Assembly: GCF_023159225.1 (NCBI RefSeq)
Contig: NC_063177.1
Coordinates: 17,694,673 to 17,758,672 of the forward strand
Length of the DNA: 64,000 bases
Direction: 5' to 3'
Origin: Perognathus longimembris pacificus
Lineage: Eukaryota > Chordata > Mammalia > Rodentia > Heteromyidae
Numbering within the stretch: the stretch's first letter is position 1; every line of letters starts with the position of its first letter. Made by a program: the position numbers and the translations under genes. The notes under the pieces are model-generated. The model searched no databases. It had not been told where the DNA came from and saw only the letters and a program-made list of their open reading frames with translations. Shown here one piece after another: positions 41,427 through 53,896 of this stretch.

Positions 41427-41679
41427 CTGTAGAGAGAGAAGCGGAGGAGGGGTGGGGGTGGGGAGATGGAGAGACAGAGGAGGGAGAGAATAAGAATCAG
41501 TGAGGGGGACAATTCAGAGATCAGGTCAGCATGCACTCCCCCCTGCTGGTCAGCAACTGCCTTAATAAATGACTTCAAAAGCCACCCTTTGGGGATGGCC
41601 AGAGCCCTCAGGCCTCTTCAGCTGTCTAACCCTATGAAGGAGACAGGTAGCCATCATCCTGCACTGCTTTCTGACAGCA

Positions 41680-41945
41680 CACTGTGAGGCAGGTATTGCC
41701 AGTCCATTTCACAGATGCAGCACCTGAGGGTCACAAAGGTAACCAGTGTGCTCAGCCACAGGAGTCAGCAGGATCAGAGGCGATCCAGTCCCCAGCCCGC
41801 GCATGTAGGGGAGTAGTACAAGGCAGAGAGCCCATTCTCAGGAGCTGGGCTGCTTGGGTTTGAGTCTGTGGTCTTGAGTTTCTGACCATGGGACCTGGGC
41901 AAGGTTTGACTGAGCCTCCCTGGCTTGTTCTGAGGACAGTGAGCT
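41680..41945 (+). repeat. MIR-like remnants in ABR intron
   Basis: GGCAGGTATTGCCAGTCCAT with TTCACAGATG (41,690-41,725), and GACCTGGGCAAGGTTTGACT (about 41,890-41,910), match different parts of MIR. Two fragments are likely. Confidence 0.5.
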
Positions 41946-42481
41946 AGTAGGCTAAGCAGCTGGCTCCCAAGCAGGTGAGCCCTCCCTGGGAAGCCCAGCT
42001 GGAGCCCAGCAGGTGTGGTGCTGGGCACCGTCCAGGCCTGCCTACCCCTGGATCATTGTGACTACGCTCTGCTAACTCAGTGTCCTTCAAACCATTTTGC
42101 TTGAGCACCCACAACATGATTTTGAAAAAGCTATGTGCTCTCTCGCACATTTTTAAGTCAATATCTCAACATTTCTATGGCAACTACATAGAATATGAAG
42201 AACTGCAAAGAATTTCCAGAATAATGTAAATATTGACATCTTAAAATACAATGCATCATTCTTTAAATATATGCAGGGGAACCTAATTACCATAGTGATT
42301 TGATACCCACTATCATCTACTTAAAAACAGCCAAACAGGCTCTTCTTTCTCCTGAACAAACATTGTATTGTCTCCTTGAACTTACATTCTCTTCGAGATT
42401 CCTTAGTTTTTTTTATATTTATTTCCCTATTATACTTTGTTCCTCAAATATACACCTATACATTGAAATGAAACATTTTTG

Positions 42482-42692
42482 TTTGTTTGTTTGTTTTTTT
42501 GCCAGTCCTGGGCCTTGGGCTCTGGGCCCGAGCACTGTCCCTGGCTTCTTTTTGCTCAAGGCTAGCACTCTGCCACTTGAGCCACAGCGCCACTTCTGGC
42601 CATTTTCTGTATATGTGGTGCTGGGGAATCGAACCCAGGGCTTCTTGTATAGGAGGCAAGCACTCTTGCCACTAGGCCATATTCCCAGCCCC
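42482..42692 (-). repeat. IDL-Geo SINE
   Basis: Perfect 17-bp direct repeats GAAATGAAACATTTTTG at 42,465-42,481 and 42,693-42,709. Confidence 0.96.
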
Positions 42693-42945
42693 GAAATGAA
42701 ACATTTTTGAGACTACAAGGCTTGAATGTGTACAGCATATTATGATGGGTTTAACACGATTAACAGTGCACTATGAAAAAAGTCCACTCCGTTACAGACT
42801 TGAATAGACAGTATAGAACTCTTTCTCTGTATGATAGGTAGAACATGTTTCCACTTGTAGTTCACATCTCTATGAATATTATTTTTGAGAGTAAAACATG
42901 AGAGCACCAACTCCATTCACATTTTATGGTTTATTTTATTTTTTG

Positions 42946-43172
42946 TTTGACATGGGGCGTGAACTTGAGGCCTGGGTGCTGTCCCTGAGCTCTTTTGCTC
43001 AAGGCTAGTGCTCTACCACTTTGAGCCAGAGTGCCACTTCCAGTTTTCTGATAGTTCATTGGAGGTAAGGGTCTCAGGGACTTTCCTGCTTGGGCTGGCT
43101 TTGAACCATGATCCTCAGACCTCAGCCTCCTGAGTAGCTAGTATTGCAGGCATGAGCCACAGGTGTCTAGCT
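42946..43172 (-). repeat. 7SL-Geo SINE
   Basis: Reversed, full length; sense to ABR. Confidence 0.88.
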
Positions 43173-43198
43173 AGTTTTATTTTAAAAGCTGTAAAGAG

Positions 43199-43396
43199 GG
43201 GCTGGGGATATGGCCTAGTGGCAAGAGCGCTTGCCTTGTATACTTGAAGCCCTGGGTTCAATTCCCCAGCACCACATATACAGAAAATGGCCAGAAGTGG
43301 CGCTGTGGCTCAAGTGGCAGAGTGCTAGCCTCGAGCAAAAAGAAGCCAGGGACAGCGCTCAGGCCCTGAGTCCAAAGCCCAGGACTGGCAAAATAA
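43199..43396 (+). repeat. IDL-Geo SINE
   Basis: Perfect 15-bp direct repeats AAAAGCTGTAAAGAG at 43,184-43,198 and 43,397-43,411, so it separates two 7SL-Geo copies. Confidence 0.96.
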
Positions 43397-43408
43397 AAAA
43401 GCTGTAAA

Positions 43409-43588
43409 GAGCCAGGTGCTGGTGGCTATTTTGGCTGCCCGTGCAGACAAATCTGAGAGGCTCTTATTTCCATTTAGCCACTAAAAAGCCAGAAGTGGAT
43501 CTGTGGCTCAGGTGGTAGATCACTAGCCTTGAGTGCAGAAGCTAAGTGAGAGCAAGAAGCTGAGTTCAACACACACACACACACACAG
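43409..43588 (+). repeat. 7SL-Geo SINE, deleted head, (CA)n tail
   Basis: The head is partly lost after GTGCTGGTGGCT. Geo is clear, ending in CA repeats at 43,570-43,588. Confidence 0.78.
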
Positions 43589-43717
43589 CTGTAAAATAGA
43601 AGCTGTAAACATTTTCTTCACATATCACTAGATAAATGAGACTGACATAATGTTACAATAGCACTGTTATGTTAGTCTTTAACTTCTTTCAATGTCGCCT
43701 TAAGTTGCACATACACC

Positions 43718-43960
43718 AGTTGGAAGTGGTAGCTCAAGCCTATAATCCTAGCTACTTGGGAAGTGGAAATCAGGGCAATCAAGTCCATACTGGTCTGGGG
43801 GAAAAAAACCAAGTTTATGAACCTCCATCTTGGACAATGCCTGGGCTTGGTGGTATGTGCCTGTCATTCCAGCAATGCTGAGAAGCCCAAATAGAAGGAT
43901 CACAGTCTAGCCTGCCCTGGGCATAAAAGCAAGACCTATCTGAAAAAATAACCAACATAT
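43718..43960 (+). repeat. 7SL-7SL dimer (Alu-like architecture)
   Basis: First arm: GAAGTGGTAGCTCAAGCCTA, then TAATCCTAGCTACTTGGG. Second arm from about 43,840: GCCTGGGCTTGGTGGTATGT then GCCTGTCATTCCAGC, ending GACCTATCTGAAAAAA. An A-rich segment (GGGGGAAAAAAACC) divides the arms. No Geo or ID part. Confidence 0.65.
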
Positions 43961-43971
43961 AAAAGGCTGGC

Positions 43972-44203
43972 AGGCTGAACATTGGTGGCCCATACCTGTA
44001 AATCCTAGCTCCTCAAGAGGCTAAGATCACAGTTCAAAGCTAGCCCAGGCAGAAAAAGTCTTGAGACTCATATCCAATTAACCATAAGAAGCAAGAAGTA
44101 GAGAAGTGGTTCAAGTGGTAGAGTGCCAGCCATGAACAAGGAAAAAAAAAAAGCTCAGTGAGTGTGCTAGGCCTTGAGTGTAAGCTCCAGTACTGGTACA
44201 ACA
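43972..44203 (+). repeat. 7SL-Geo SINE, diverged
   Basis: CATACCTGTAAATCCTAGCT head; Geo has an A11 run in place of GCAAAAAG. Confidence 0.8.
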
Positions 44204-44249
44204 AAGGCTGATGAAATGGCAGAATACTTGCCTAGTTTTTGACTTTAAA

Positions 44250-45491
44250 CTTCCCCAAAAGAAAAAAAATACCCATGTACACTTATCAAACATTATTTTA
44301 AATGCTCTTGGCTGATAAATAGGTTATTAGATTGGTAGTAGGCAAAGCTGTTAGCATCTTTCTCAGCACCTCCACTGACATTTCTAGGCCGCTGGGGTGC
44401 TACTCTAGGCGTCCTGGGCCATGCTCCACCTAGTGCAGGCAGAGGGCAAATGGTGAAGTGCTGCTCTCAGGTGGCAGGTGACGTGCACATGTTCTCCTGC
44501 CCACCTTGCACGGGGAGCTCTCTGCACCCTCTCTGGTATGTGTACCTCTAGTAGGCCACTGTCCCCATGGGAGGAAAATGAGATCTGGGTCAACCTAGAT
44601 CTTTCAGGTACTATCTATCACCTGTGGCAGCTAGCTGCGGGCTGGCTGTGGCCCAGGCCCTGTCTTCAGCAGTCACCATCCCCCTCCCCCAGGCGGGGCA
44701 ACGTTGAGAAGAGGAGGTGAAGAAGCAGAGTGAGATGAGGCACCATTTGGCAAGAACCCCTGCCTTCCAGGATCTCCTCAAGCAAAGGTGATGTGAGGCA
44801 GCCACCGGCCTGGCTTCTGCCACGGCTCTGGTCCAGGGTATGTGATGTCAACAAGCCCCGACTTTAGCCTCCATTTCCTGGAATCTCTCTCCTCCCTCAA
44901 TCCCTTTGTGCTGTGGCCCTCCCTGGACTTGCAGCACAGACTGCCTCCTGTGGACCATCTTTCCATCCAGGGGTGGAGGGATGGCAGTTGCTTGCTCTTC
45001 AAGGGCAAGATGAGGACAGGTGCTGGCAGATGCCCACCACACAGAGCTGGCGGCAGCTCTCTCCAGGCCTCAGCGGGGCCTCGGCCTTGGCCTGGTTCAC
45101 CTCCTGCCCCCGTCTTCCGTGACCTGGTACCTCCCAGCAGCGGCTCTGAACTGCTGAGCCCATGTGTTGTGTTGTGTCCTCTCTTCCCTCCCCCCAGTCC
45201 TGATGTGGCGCCGGGACACAGCCTGGGTGTGGAGAGAGAAAGTTCCGCTGACCGGCTTGTCCATGTGGGGAGGTCACCACCCCTTCCCAGCCGACCTCAC
45301 AGGGCTGGGTGACAGTCTGAGCATTTTCTCTTAAGTCTGACACTAATCAAACCCTTGCACACTTCTCAGGAAACAGAGGACCAGAGAGCAAGAGAAACTC
45401 CTAGGGAGCAAGAGCTGAGGCAAAGTTAAGTCTCCTTGATGCCCCCTCTCAGCTGAATGTCCCTTATAATGTATCTCCCCTGCTGCCAGCC
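44250..45491 (-). other. ABR: ABR intron, unique sequence
   Basis: GC-moderate DNA with several chance open frames on both strands; none resembles ABR or a known family. Confidence 0.5.
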
Positions 45492-45857
45492 CTTCTTTTT
45501 TTTTTCTTTTTTTAAAATTAAATTTTATTGACAAGGTGATGTATAGAGGGGGTACAGTTACATAATAAGGTAGTGAGTACATTTCTTGTCATATTTGTTA
45601 TACCCTCCCTCATTTTTCTTTCCCTTCCCTAGTTCATATAAGTGTATATACAATACCCAGTGTCCCAAAATCATACACAGTGACCACAGGGGGTACACCA
45701 AAGGAAATTCACCTAGTACATTAAACATAATGACAACAATAAAATCCTCCTGTTTCTATCTCTTGGAGTTTATTTTGCTTAGCTTTATCTTATATAATCA
45801 TACATATGTAGCTGTTGAGCTATTGTGATCCTCTGATAGGTCTACCCTAGACCTTTT

Positions 45858-46056
45858 TTTTTTTTTGCCAGTCCTGGGGCTTGAACTCAGGGCCTGAGCA
45901 CTGTCCTTGACTTCACTTTGCTCAAGGCTAGCACTCTGCCACATGAGCTACAGTGCCACTTCTGGCTTTTTTTATGTGTATGTGGTGCTGGGGAATCGAA
46001 CCCAGGGCTTCATGTATGCGAGGCGAGCACTCTACCACTAGGCCACCGTCCCAGCC
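45858..46056 (-). repeat. IDL-Geo SINE nested in LINE-1
   Basis: Perfect 16-bp direct repeats CTACCCTAGACCTTTT at 45,842-45,857 and 46,057-46,072. Confidence 0.96.
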
Positions 46057-46301
46057 CTACCCTAGACCTTTTTATGTTTATTTAATAATAGTTTGGTTTT
46101 AGAGATATGTAAAGTCGCTGACCAAAACATGTGGAAATACCATTTGAAAAGAAGTTTGTTATTTTACAGACATGATCTCTATTGTTCCCTGCCCCCCCCC
46201 CCAACACCCACATATCAGGGAGACCATGAGCTTGTCTTGCTCAACATTATTTGTTCAAGATCTGACCATTTCCCTGAGAATATCAATATTTTATCATTTC
46301 T

Positions 46302-46513
46302 TTTTTTTTTTTTTCTTTTTTTGCCAGTCCTGGGGCTTGGACTCAGGGCCTGAGCACTGTCCCTGGCTTCTTTTTGCTCAAGGCTAGCACTCTGCCACTT
46401 GAGCCACAGCACCACTTCTGGCCGTTTTCTATATATGTGGTGCTGGGGAATCGAACCCAGGGCTTCATGTATGCGAGGCAAACACTCTTGCCACTAGGCC
46501 ATATCCCCAGCCC
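46302..46513 (-). repeat. IDL-Geo SINE nested in LINE-1
   Basis: Perfect 16-bp direct repeats ATATTTTATCATTTCT at 46,286-46,301 and 46,514-46,529. Confidence 0.96.
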
Positions 46514-46862
46514 ATATTTTATCATTTCTAATCACTATGTAGTATTCCATTGTGTACAGGTACCACATTTTTTGGATCCATTCATCTGTAGTGGGGCATC
46601 TGGATTGTTTCTATATTTTGGCTATTGTGAATTGTGCAGTGATAAACATGGAGGTACAGGTGGTCTTTGTGTTATCCTGGATGCTGTTGTTCAGGATAGA
46701 TGCCTAGGAGTGGTATGGCTGGGTCATAGGTTATGTTTATGCTGAGTTTTTTGAGGAACCTCCATACTGTTCTCCAGAGTGGTTGTACTAGTTTACACTC
46801 CCACCAACAGTGGAGAAGGGTTCCTCTTTCTCTATCCCCTCTGGCATTTGTTGTTGCCTGAG

Positions 46863-49312
46863 TTCAAAATAGGAATTTCTAAACAGTCAGATACAGGAAT
46901 CTGCCAGCACGTCTTGACAAGAGTGGCAGTTTGGTCACCACGATTCACCAGAAAGGAGACAGCAGGTCTCCTGACCTGGGGACTGGAGTTCTGGCCGCTT
47001 AGCACATAAACTTCCTGTTTCTTTCCATCACGTGGGCCCATTTTCCTGCAACTGTTTGAGATAGAAGCAACTCCTGATACTAAGGCCCAGTTTTAGCTGC
47101 CCTTCCTGTTGAGCCCCCCGTTCCCCTCTGCCTTCGGTTTTCCTCCACAGCCTTCCAGGGTCTTTCTGGGCCAGCTCTGGGTAAAGCGCTCCATACTTTT
47201 TTGTCCTGAGTTCCTCCATTGCCACCTTGCTGGCTCCTGCTGCAGGTGTGGCCCCTGTATCTGCTCAGAAAGGCCCAACGCACCCCTCAGCACCCTCATG
47301 ATGACGCTCTGTCTCCCAGGAGGTCAGCAGCCTCCTAAAGCCAAGTCTATTTCAGGATGTCATTTAAATACAGAAAAAGGAGGGTGGGAGTGGAGAGGGA
47401 CATGGCACATTTTCCAGAGCAGTGATGTTGCCTGAACTGCTGTGACTATTTATAACCCCTGGGAAATGTGGACTCTGCTATTTCCTGATTAGATTAGTGT
47501 TGTGTTGGTGGAAGAGTCAGGCCCCTGGGACTTGAGTGCAGGGACACCTGAGTGCTCACCCCTAGTCCCAGAAGGCAGGTGCTACCTATGGGGCCCAGGA
47601 GCGGTTACTTGGGAGTGGGGTACAGATTGGCAGAAGGAGGGAGACAAGTGGGGTTTGGGGAAGGGGTAGGAGGCCCCCAGAACACCTCTTCACACCCCCA
47701 GTGGGGCTCTCCCAAGGCAGGGCACAGACAAGAGACAGAAATGAGCCACAAAACACCTTGAAGTTAGGAATGATTGTATAGGTCACAAGAGCGCACCTAG
47801 CCACGGTCAAGTCATGGCCACATATTCTGACCTCTCCTTGAGATAAATGGCTGGCCTTTGGGGTGGCTATGTGCCAAGCTACCAGGACTCCCCACAGCAA
47901 AATGCTGGGCCTCAGCTGGAGCTCTGGGAGTTTGTGGGAGAGGCTGCCTCCCTCACCAGAGTGAAGTGGCCTCATGTTTAGGACAGGAAGCACCAAGTGG
48001 CCTTGCAGGATCTGAGGCTCCACAGGGTGAATTTCGGGGGTGTCCTTGGGTTCACCCTCTGAGAGTTCCCCACCCTTCCTCCCAAACTCATCTCTCACAG
48101 TCCTGGGCAAGTGACTGAGCCTTTCTACCCTCAGCCAACTCCCATGCTTGGCCTTTAGGAGATACTGGTGAGCCTGGGCCGCTGCTACACTGGAGTCTCC
48201 ATTACTGCTCACCAGCAGGTGATAGAGCCACATTCATGCCTGAGTCCTGTCTGCTGGGCCTCAATCTTTCCACCGTTGTCCATGCTTTCAACTGCTGGGG
48301 GTGAACTTTGCTGCCTCCCCCTCTCACCAGCCCTACATGGTGTCCTTTAATCATTAGCAAAAGGCATATGGTAGCCCTGTTTATGGGCATTGGAGACCAA
48401 AATCCAAAACAAAACAGGACCAGCTGTCTCTGGCCTCAGTGGAAGGGGAGGCAGAGGCCCGGGCAGGCTCAGCAAGCAGGGCCCACAACATACCCAGGGT
48501 ATTACAGAATGATACGGCTCCGCAAGGCCCCTCCTTTTCCACAAGCCCTCCACGCACCTCTGAAGGCTGCACCCCTTCTCTTAGTACTCCTCCCTCCCCA
48601 CCTCCACTCCCCATCACTGCCACAGTGCAAAGGAGCTGAGACTTCCCTAGACTTGCCGCCACTTGGGCTGTTCCCACCCTTCCTTATGTCCTGCTCCTGT
48701 CCTGGAAGGCAAACGGACTTCTCTGGAAGCCCAGAGTTGGCTTTAGAGGCTAATAAAAAGGAAGTGTTTTGAGTAGGGGCAATAAATCCAGTACATTGAG
48801 GTGTCATGTAAAGAAACAGGGCAGGAATATTAGAAAAGGTCTCAGAAGGACCTTGCTAAAGCCAGCCATCGAGTGGAATGCTAGAGAAAGGCAGAGGAGT
48901 TCAGCCATATTTCTGGGCACCCCGGGTACAAACTGAGCACCAGGCCGTGGAGACCAGGCCTTGAACCAGGTACTATGTGTGGCGTGGGCATGTGTCCTGT
49001 GGCTCCCACGCCCGAGGCCACAGTGGTCATCCAGGGCTGGCTTTCTCCTGCCCTCCCCCAAGGGCAGCCACACACTTAGGGCTGGGTCCCCTTGAGAGGC
49101 AGAGCCAGCCTGTCATTGGGACATACCACAGGCGTGAGAGGCACGACAGGGCGGGCGGTGGGGAGCTGCCAGGAGCCCGCCTCGCCTCCCGGAGGAGGGC
49201 ACTGGAGGAATCTGTCAACGTGGCTACTCTGAGAGACTTGGGGAGAGGGAGGGGTTGCCAGCCCTTCGTCCTGGCTTCCAGCTCAGCAACTGGGTCACAA
49301 AAGCTCAGGGTC
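46863..49312 (-). other. ABR: ABR intron, unique sequence
   Basis: A 215-codon chance open frame (minus, 47,586-48,233) has no domain, no splice context and overlaps a MIR-like stretch near 48,100-48,140 (CCTGGGCAAGTGACTGAGCC). I do not call a gene. Confidence 0.5.
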
Positions 49313-49327
49313 AGGCTCAGTAAATTG

Positions 49328-49537
49328 ATTTTTTTTTTTTTTTTTTTGCCAGTCCTGGCCTTGGACTCAGGGCCTGAGCACTGTCCCTGGCTTCTTTTTG
49401 CTCAAGGCCAGCACTCTGCCACTTGAGCCACAGCGCCACTTCTGGCCATTTTTTATATATGTGGTGCTGGGGAATCGAACCCAGGGCTTCATGCATACAA
49501 GGCAAGCACTCTTGCCACTAAGCCATATTCCCAGCCC
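49328..49537 (-). repeat. IDL-Geo SINE
   Basis: Perfect 15-bp direct repeats AGGCTCAGTAAATTG at 49,313-49,327 and 49,538-49,552. Confidence 0.96.
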
Positions 49538-49552
49538 AGGCTCAGTAAATTG

Positions 49553-51261
49553 TCACCTGGCAGCCCCACCATAAGGCCAAGCCAGCTCTGGCTCCCTGGC
49601 TCTGGCCTGTGGGACAGGCCGGAGTTTGCCCACTCCCAGGCCACAGACCAGCTAGGCTGCCTGTGTATTCCGAGTCACCCCATGAGGCCACTTTGCCTCT
49701 GTTGCCTCCCCTCCCCCTCCTAGAACTTTGAAGTTCCCAAGGTCCACATATGGAAGAGGTTTAGCGCTCTGAATGAGGCCTTTATTGAAGCCAGGTTGGC
49801 TTCTTAGTGCCCATGGCAACTGCCTTCCCCAGCACCCCATCCCGAGGCTCAGCCCGCCCTGTGTGCCCCACACTGTTAGCCTCAGGCTGACCTTGAGGGG
49901 AGGCAGACAAAACTCAAATCTGGGCTGCTTCTGGAGTCCCCTAAGGCTGGGCAGAACCATGGAGCTTGCCCCCTCACAGGTGGCCCCATCGGCCATGGCC
50001 GTCACCACCACAGGCAGCCTGGAGACCGGACTACACACAAAAAGCAACAAAATCAACCCTGCCTGCATCCAAAATGACGCTGGAGGCAACAGGGAAACAA
50101 GGGCAGGGCAGTGGGTCACTCCAGAATAAAGCAAGGCCAGAGCTAAAACAGCATGAAAGCAATTCCCCAGTAACCCCATCCACAAGGGCAAGGGGTCTCT
50201 TAGAGGTCACGGTCTGGGGCCAGAAGGCCAGGGGCCATGAAGAGCATCATGGGTTCAGAGGCCTTTTTGCTGCAGTTTCTAGAACTGACTTCATTCTCCT
50301 AGTGCAGGCCAGGAATACTTTCTGGGCCCAGGGCTTGCTGCTAGTAAACATAGGAACATCAGCAATTCCACTGCCTGTGTGGCTCTGAGTGACTCTCACA
50401 TTGACTACACATCTTTGGAAGTCACTGCGCAGGGAGGGCAGCTCAGTAGCCCAGTGCTTGCCTGGCATGTACAAGGCCCTTCCATCCCCAGCACCACAGG
50501 GAGGAAAAAAAAAAAAGCAACCACGCACCTACTGACACACAGAATGCTAGGCTAGGTACCACACACCACAAGGCAGATGGATGGAAACCCTGCACCTCCA
50601 GAAGCCTCCATCCAAGGCATTTACCCTCCCCGGCAACCTCAAATTGGCTTCATGATACCCAGTCCTCAGAAACAGCCTCAGGGCCCTTATGGGCGCTGGA
50701 TCTCCTCCTTGGAGGCCACATGCAGCAGGTGGTGCCGAGGGCGAGAGCTCATGCGCAGGCAGGGCTGGTCTGTTGGGGTATGACACTAGCTCTAGTGACC
50801 TCACATGGGTCATTCGCTGAGTGTTGGTTTCCTCCCATAGAAAATGGTATGGATAAAGACTGCACTTTCCTCACAGAACATTAAGTGTAAGAATGAGGTG
50901 TGGGACTCAGTTCATGTTCAGAATGCACTGCCATCACAAACTGCATGGACATGGGCCAGTGGCTTACCACTGCACTCAGAAAAAGGGCAAACTCCTGTGT
51001 TCTTTAGGGCCCTTTGCAACCTTGCACTGTACCTTCATGCAACTCATCCCCACATGTTCCCTAGGCCTCTGCCTCCAAACACTCATGCACCTTGATGATC
51101 CTTTGCCTAGGGTGCATGGTTTAATCTTCAATATGTAAATCTTAGCTCAAAAAATGACCTCCCCAGGGTAGGCCTGGGGCCATCTGCATAACCACATGGG
51201 GGGGGGGGAGGAGGGAGTTCCCTTACTCTGTAATCTATTAACCCATTTTCTTTTCTCTTTT
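49553..51261 (-). other. ABR: ABR intron with ID and MIR-like remnants
   Basis: Mostly unique. An ID element is listed separately. A MIR-like stretch covers about 50,785-50,895 (TTTCCTCCCATAGAAAATGG). Confidence 0.5.
50432..50517 (+). repeat. ID SINE
   Basis: GGGAGGGCAGCTCAGTAGCC, then CAGTGCTTGCCTGGCATGTA, box B decayed, A12 tail. Confidence 0.75.
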
Positions 51262-51310
51262 TCCCTCCCTCCCTCCCTCCCTCCCTCCCTCCCTCCCTCC
51301 CTCCCTCCCT
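51262..51310. repeat. (CCCT)n microsatellite
   Basis: About twelve TCCC units; the other strand is GGGA-rich, with potential for G-quadruplex formation. Confidence 0.95.
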
Positions 51311-51311
51311 G

Positions 51312-51442
51312 CTTTTTGTGGTACTAGGGCTTGAAATCAGGAACTGGGTGCTACCTCTTAGCTTTTTTGCTCAAGGTTGGTATCACTTGAGCCACACCTT
51401 ACTTCTGCTTTTTGGTAATTGAAGAGTCTCACAGACTTTTCT
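51312..51442 (-). repeat. 7SL-Geo SINE, Geo-side part, split
   Basis: Interrupted in the linker by an IDL-Geo; head continues at 51,648-51,702. Confidence 0.82.
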
Positions 51443-51647
51443 TTTCTTTTTTTTTTTAAGCCTTGGACTCAGGGCCCGAGTACTGTCCCTGGCTTTTTTT
51501 TTTTTTTTTTGCTCAAGGCTAGCACTCTACCACTTGGGCCACAGCGCCACTTCTGGCCATTTTCTATATATGTGATGCTGGGGAATCGAACCCAGGGCTT
51601 CACGTATATGAGTCAAGCACTCTTGCCACTAGACCATATTCTCAGCC
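51443..51647 (-). repeat. IDL-Geo SINE nested in 7SL-Geo
   Basis: Perfect 16-bp direct repeats TCTCACAGACTTTTCT at 51,427-51,442 and 51,648-51,663, derived from the host SINE linker. Confidence 0.95.
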
Positions 51648-51702
51648 TCTCACAGACTTTTCTGCCCAGGCTGGCTTTGAACTATGATCCTCAGATCCCC
51701 CC
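51648..51702 (-). repeat. 7SL-Geo SINE, head-side part
   Basis: GCCCAGGCTGGCTTTGAACT, then ATGATCCTCAGATC; the terminal head is missing. Confidence 0.8.
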
Positions 51703-52477
51703 CCCTGGTTCCCTATTTTATTTTCTTTCCAACGTTCACCTGGCCTCAAATGCCATTTTTTAAAATTGACTCTCCTTTTGTAGGCAGAGGCTGCCTTCCT
51801 GCCTGAGCCCTTCTCTTTCCCTCATGCTCAGAATATGAAGGAGACTCCGACAGTCCTGGACTGATGAAATCTTGGGGTGTGGGTAATAAGGATAGCAGTG
51901 CCTTTTCTACCATGGTTCTTTCAGGACAGGGGTCACGATGCTCCTCCACCTTCTTGCTCCCCTCCTTTCTGTGTTCAGTGAGTAGCTGGCCTTCCCCCAG
52001 GGGCAGCCCTGCAGCCTCTCTCCTCCAGATGCTGCCCGTGTGCTGAGGGCTTAAGGCTTAGGAAAAGGAATATGAGTCGTGGCCAAGATCATCATATGAA
52101 CTGGATTCTAAGAGATCTTCCAGTTTGACAGCCTCTCTGTACACAAGCAAGAAAGGCGAGAGGTCTGCCGAGGGTCACACAGCACTCCCGGGACTGCACA
52201 AAACGAAGCCTCCTAATGCCCATAGGTGTAGGTCCCTTACTCCTCAGGCACCCTCTGCCACATGAGCCTGAGGACTGGGGTGCTACAAGGAAGACACCTC
52301 TCAGAGCACAGAGAAGGCGTTTGGGTGTCTGTTGTGGGTGTCACTCTGTGGGTTTGTGCTTATCTGGGGCACTGGTCCCGGCTGGGGTCACTGTCTGGGA
52401 TACAGATCATTCCAGGTTCTGCTCAGGAGCAAGTTCCAATCTACACAGAAATCCTGTATTCCAACTCCATCCCTTTA
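51703..52477 (-). other. ABR: ABR intron, unique sequence
   Basis: No exon recognised. A weak MIR-like AGGGTCACACAGC occurs at 52,169-52,181. Confidence 0.5.
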
Positions 52478-52715
52478 CTTTTTTTTTTGTCAGTCATGAG
52501 GTTTGCACTCAGGGCCTGGGGGTGCTGTCGCTGAGCTCTTTTTGCTCAAGGATAGCACTCTACCACTTTGAGCCATAGTTCCTCTTCAACTTTTCTGGTG
52601 GTTAACTGGCCAGGAATCTCATGGAGTTTCCTGCCTGCTCTGGCTTTGAACCATGATCCTTAGATCTCAGCCTCCTAAGTAGCTAGGATTACAGATGTGA
52701 GCCACCAGCACTTGG
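52478..52715 (-). repeat. 7SL-Geo SINE
   Basis: Reversed, full length (poly-T, Geo, linker, GTAGCTAGGATTACAG head). Confidence 0.87.
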
Positions 52716-53885
52716 CTGCTCCAAATGCTTTATAGAGGCCCAAGAACAGCTCCTATGACCCCACCTTTTCATAACATCCTGGGGTAGGGGCAAAAAAAGG
52801 GCCTGGTGCTAGACTCTCTGGGATCCAGGGACTGGCACTGGCTTTCTCTCTAGGACTAGGCAGACGGTCCCAGCAGCAGACAGGTGCTGTGTGTTCCTAT
52901 AGGGCACCAGGAAGTGCTCAAAATGCAAGCATACTCTCTGCCCCCAGCCCATGATATTGGAGAGAGGAAGCCAAATAGCTTGCTGACCAGCTCCCAAAAT
53001 GGAGGATCACATAGCAGAGGGTTTTTCTTTTTTTTTACCTCTGGACCAGAATCCTTTCACCCACACCTCAGCATCTCCAGAAGTTTCTGGAATCCTTCCA
53101 AACTAGTTGCCCTCCTGGGCCTGGAGCCCCACTGTCTCTGGATACTACTGCAACCCTGGGCCTGGGCAGCTTTAGCTTTTCAGGAACTACCTTAGCTGGC
53201 AGGTCATCAGCTCTCCCTGGTCCAGGGCCATCCAAAAGCTGGGGCACCAAGCCCAGTATGGCTGGCTAGCTGAGCGATGTGTGGGATGTAGAGATGCCAG
53301 GGAGGGCCAATCCCCAGGTGCCAAGAAATAGTGCCTTGGAAAAGCTCACTTAGGGCAAGGATTTCCATCTTGGGGCCTATGAGCTGCTCTGAAATGATAT
53401 GCCGTGTGTGCACAGGCATTGGAGTATACTCAGATGAAGCACTTCATCAGCTCCTCAGAGTTGAGGACTCCTACTCTGTGGAGTCAGGAGAACTCTGAGG
53501 AGGCCACTTGTGGGAGAAGGGAGTGGCACTGAGGTTGGGAGATGGGTCCTATGGGCCTAAGAATCAGGTGTCTTCCCCATGAGTTGTGACAAGTACTGTA
53601 GGAACCACAGTGGCTGGGGCAGTGGGATGTAGGGATCACACTAACCGTGCTTTCCACCTGCCAGTGAGACCACAGTCCTGGTCTACATGGAGGTCCAGGA
53701 GGCAGGCATGCTCATGGTAGAGTTTCTACATCTAGAGGGAGGTACTCTATCTCTTGCTTACAGCGTTGGGATACTGCAGAGGTGAAAGTAGTCCTGTGAA
53801 TGGTGAAGACACAACACAGGTTTCTTCCCTCTGGTGATGGGGAGGAGGCAGCAGGACGGAGTAGAAGGCAGCTACATACAGCCAA
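52716..53885 (-). other. ABR: ABR intron, unique sequence
   Basis: Nothing recognised beyond chance open frames. Confidence 0.5.
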
Positions 53886-53896
53886 GACATATTTCT

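Larger units (their letters stand above)
45492..46862 (-). mobile_element. 5'-truncated LINE-1, 3' end, with two nested SINEs
   Basis: Plus-strand text from 46,530 on (GTAGTATTCCATTGTGTACA, GGCTATTGTGAATTGTGCAG, TTTACACTCCCACCAACAGT) is the reverse complement of the L1 ORF2 C-terminal end and adjoining 3' region. The 3' end with an A-rich tail lies at 45,492-45,530. It is cut at about 46,862, so no intact ORF exists. SINEs at 45,858-46,056 and 46,302-46,513 interrupt it. No target duplication found. Confidence 0.88.

Noticed and set aside
45492..46862. LINE-1 as a possible active element
   Set aside because: Only the 3' end remains, it is 5' truncated and broken by two SINEs, so no ORF survives.
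47586..48233. 215-codon open frame on the minus strand in an ABR intron
   Set aside because: No domain, no resemblance to ABR, low-complexity composition and overlap with a MIR-like remnant. Best explained as chance in GC-rich DNA.
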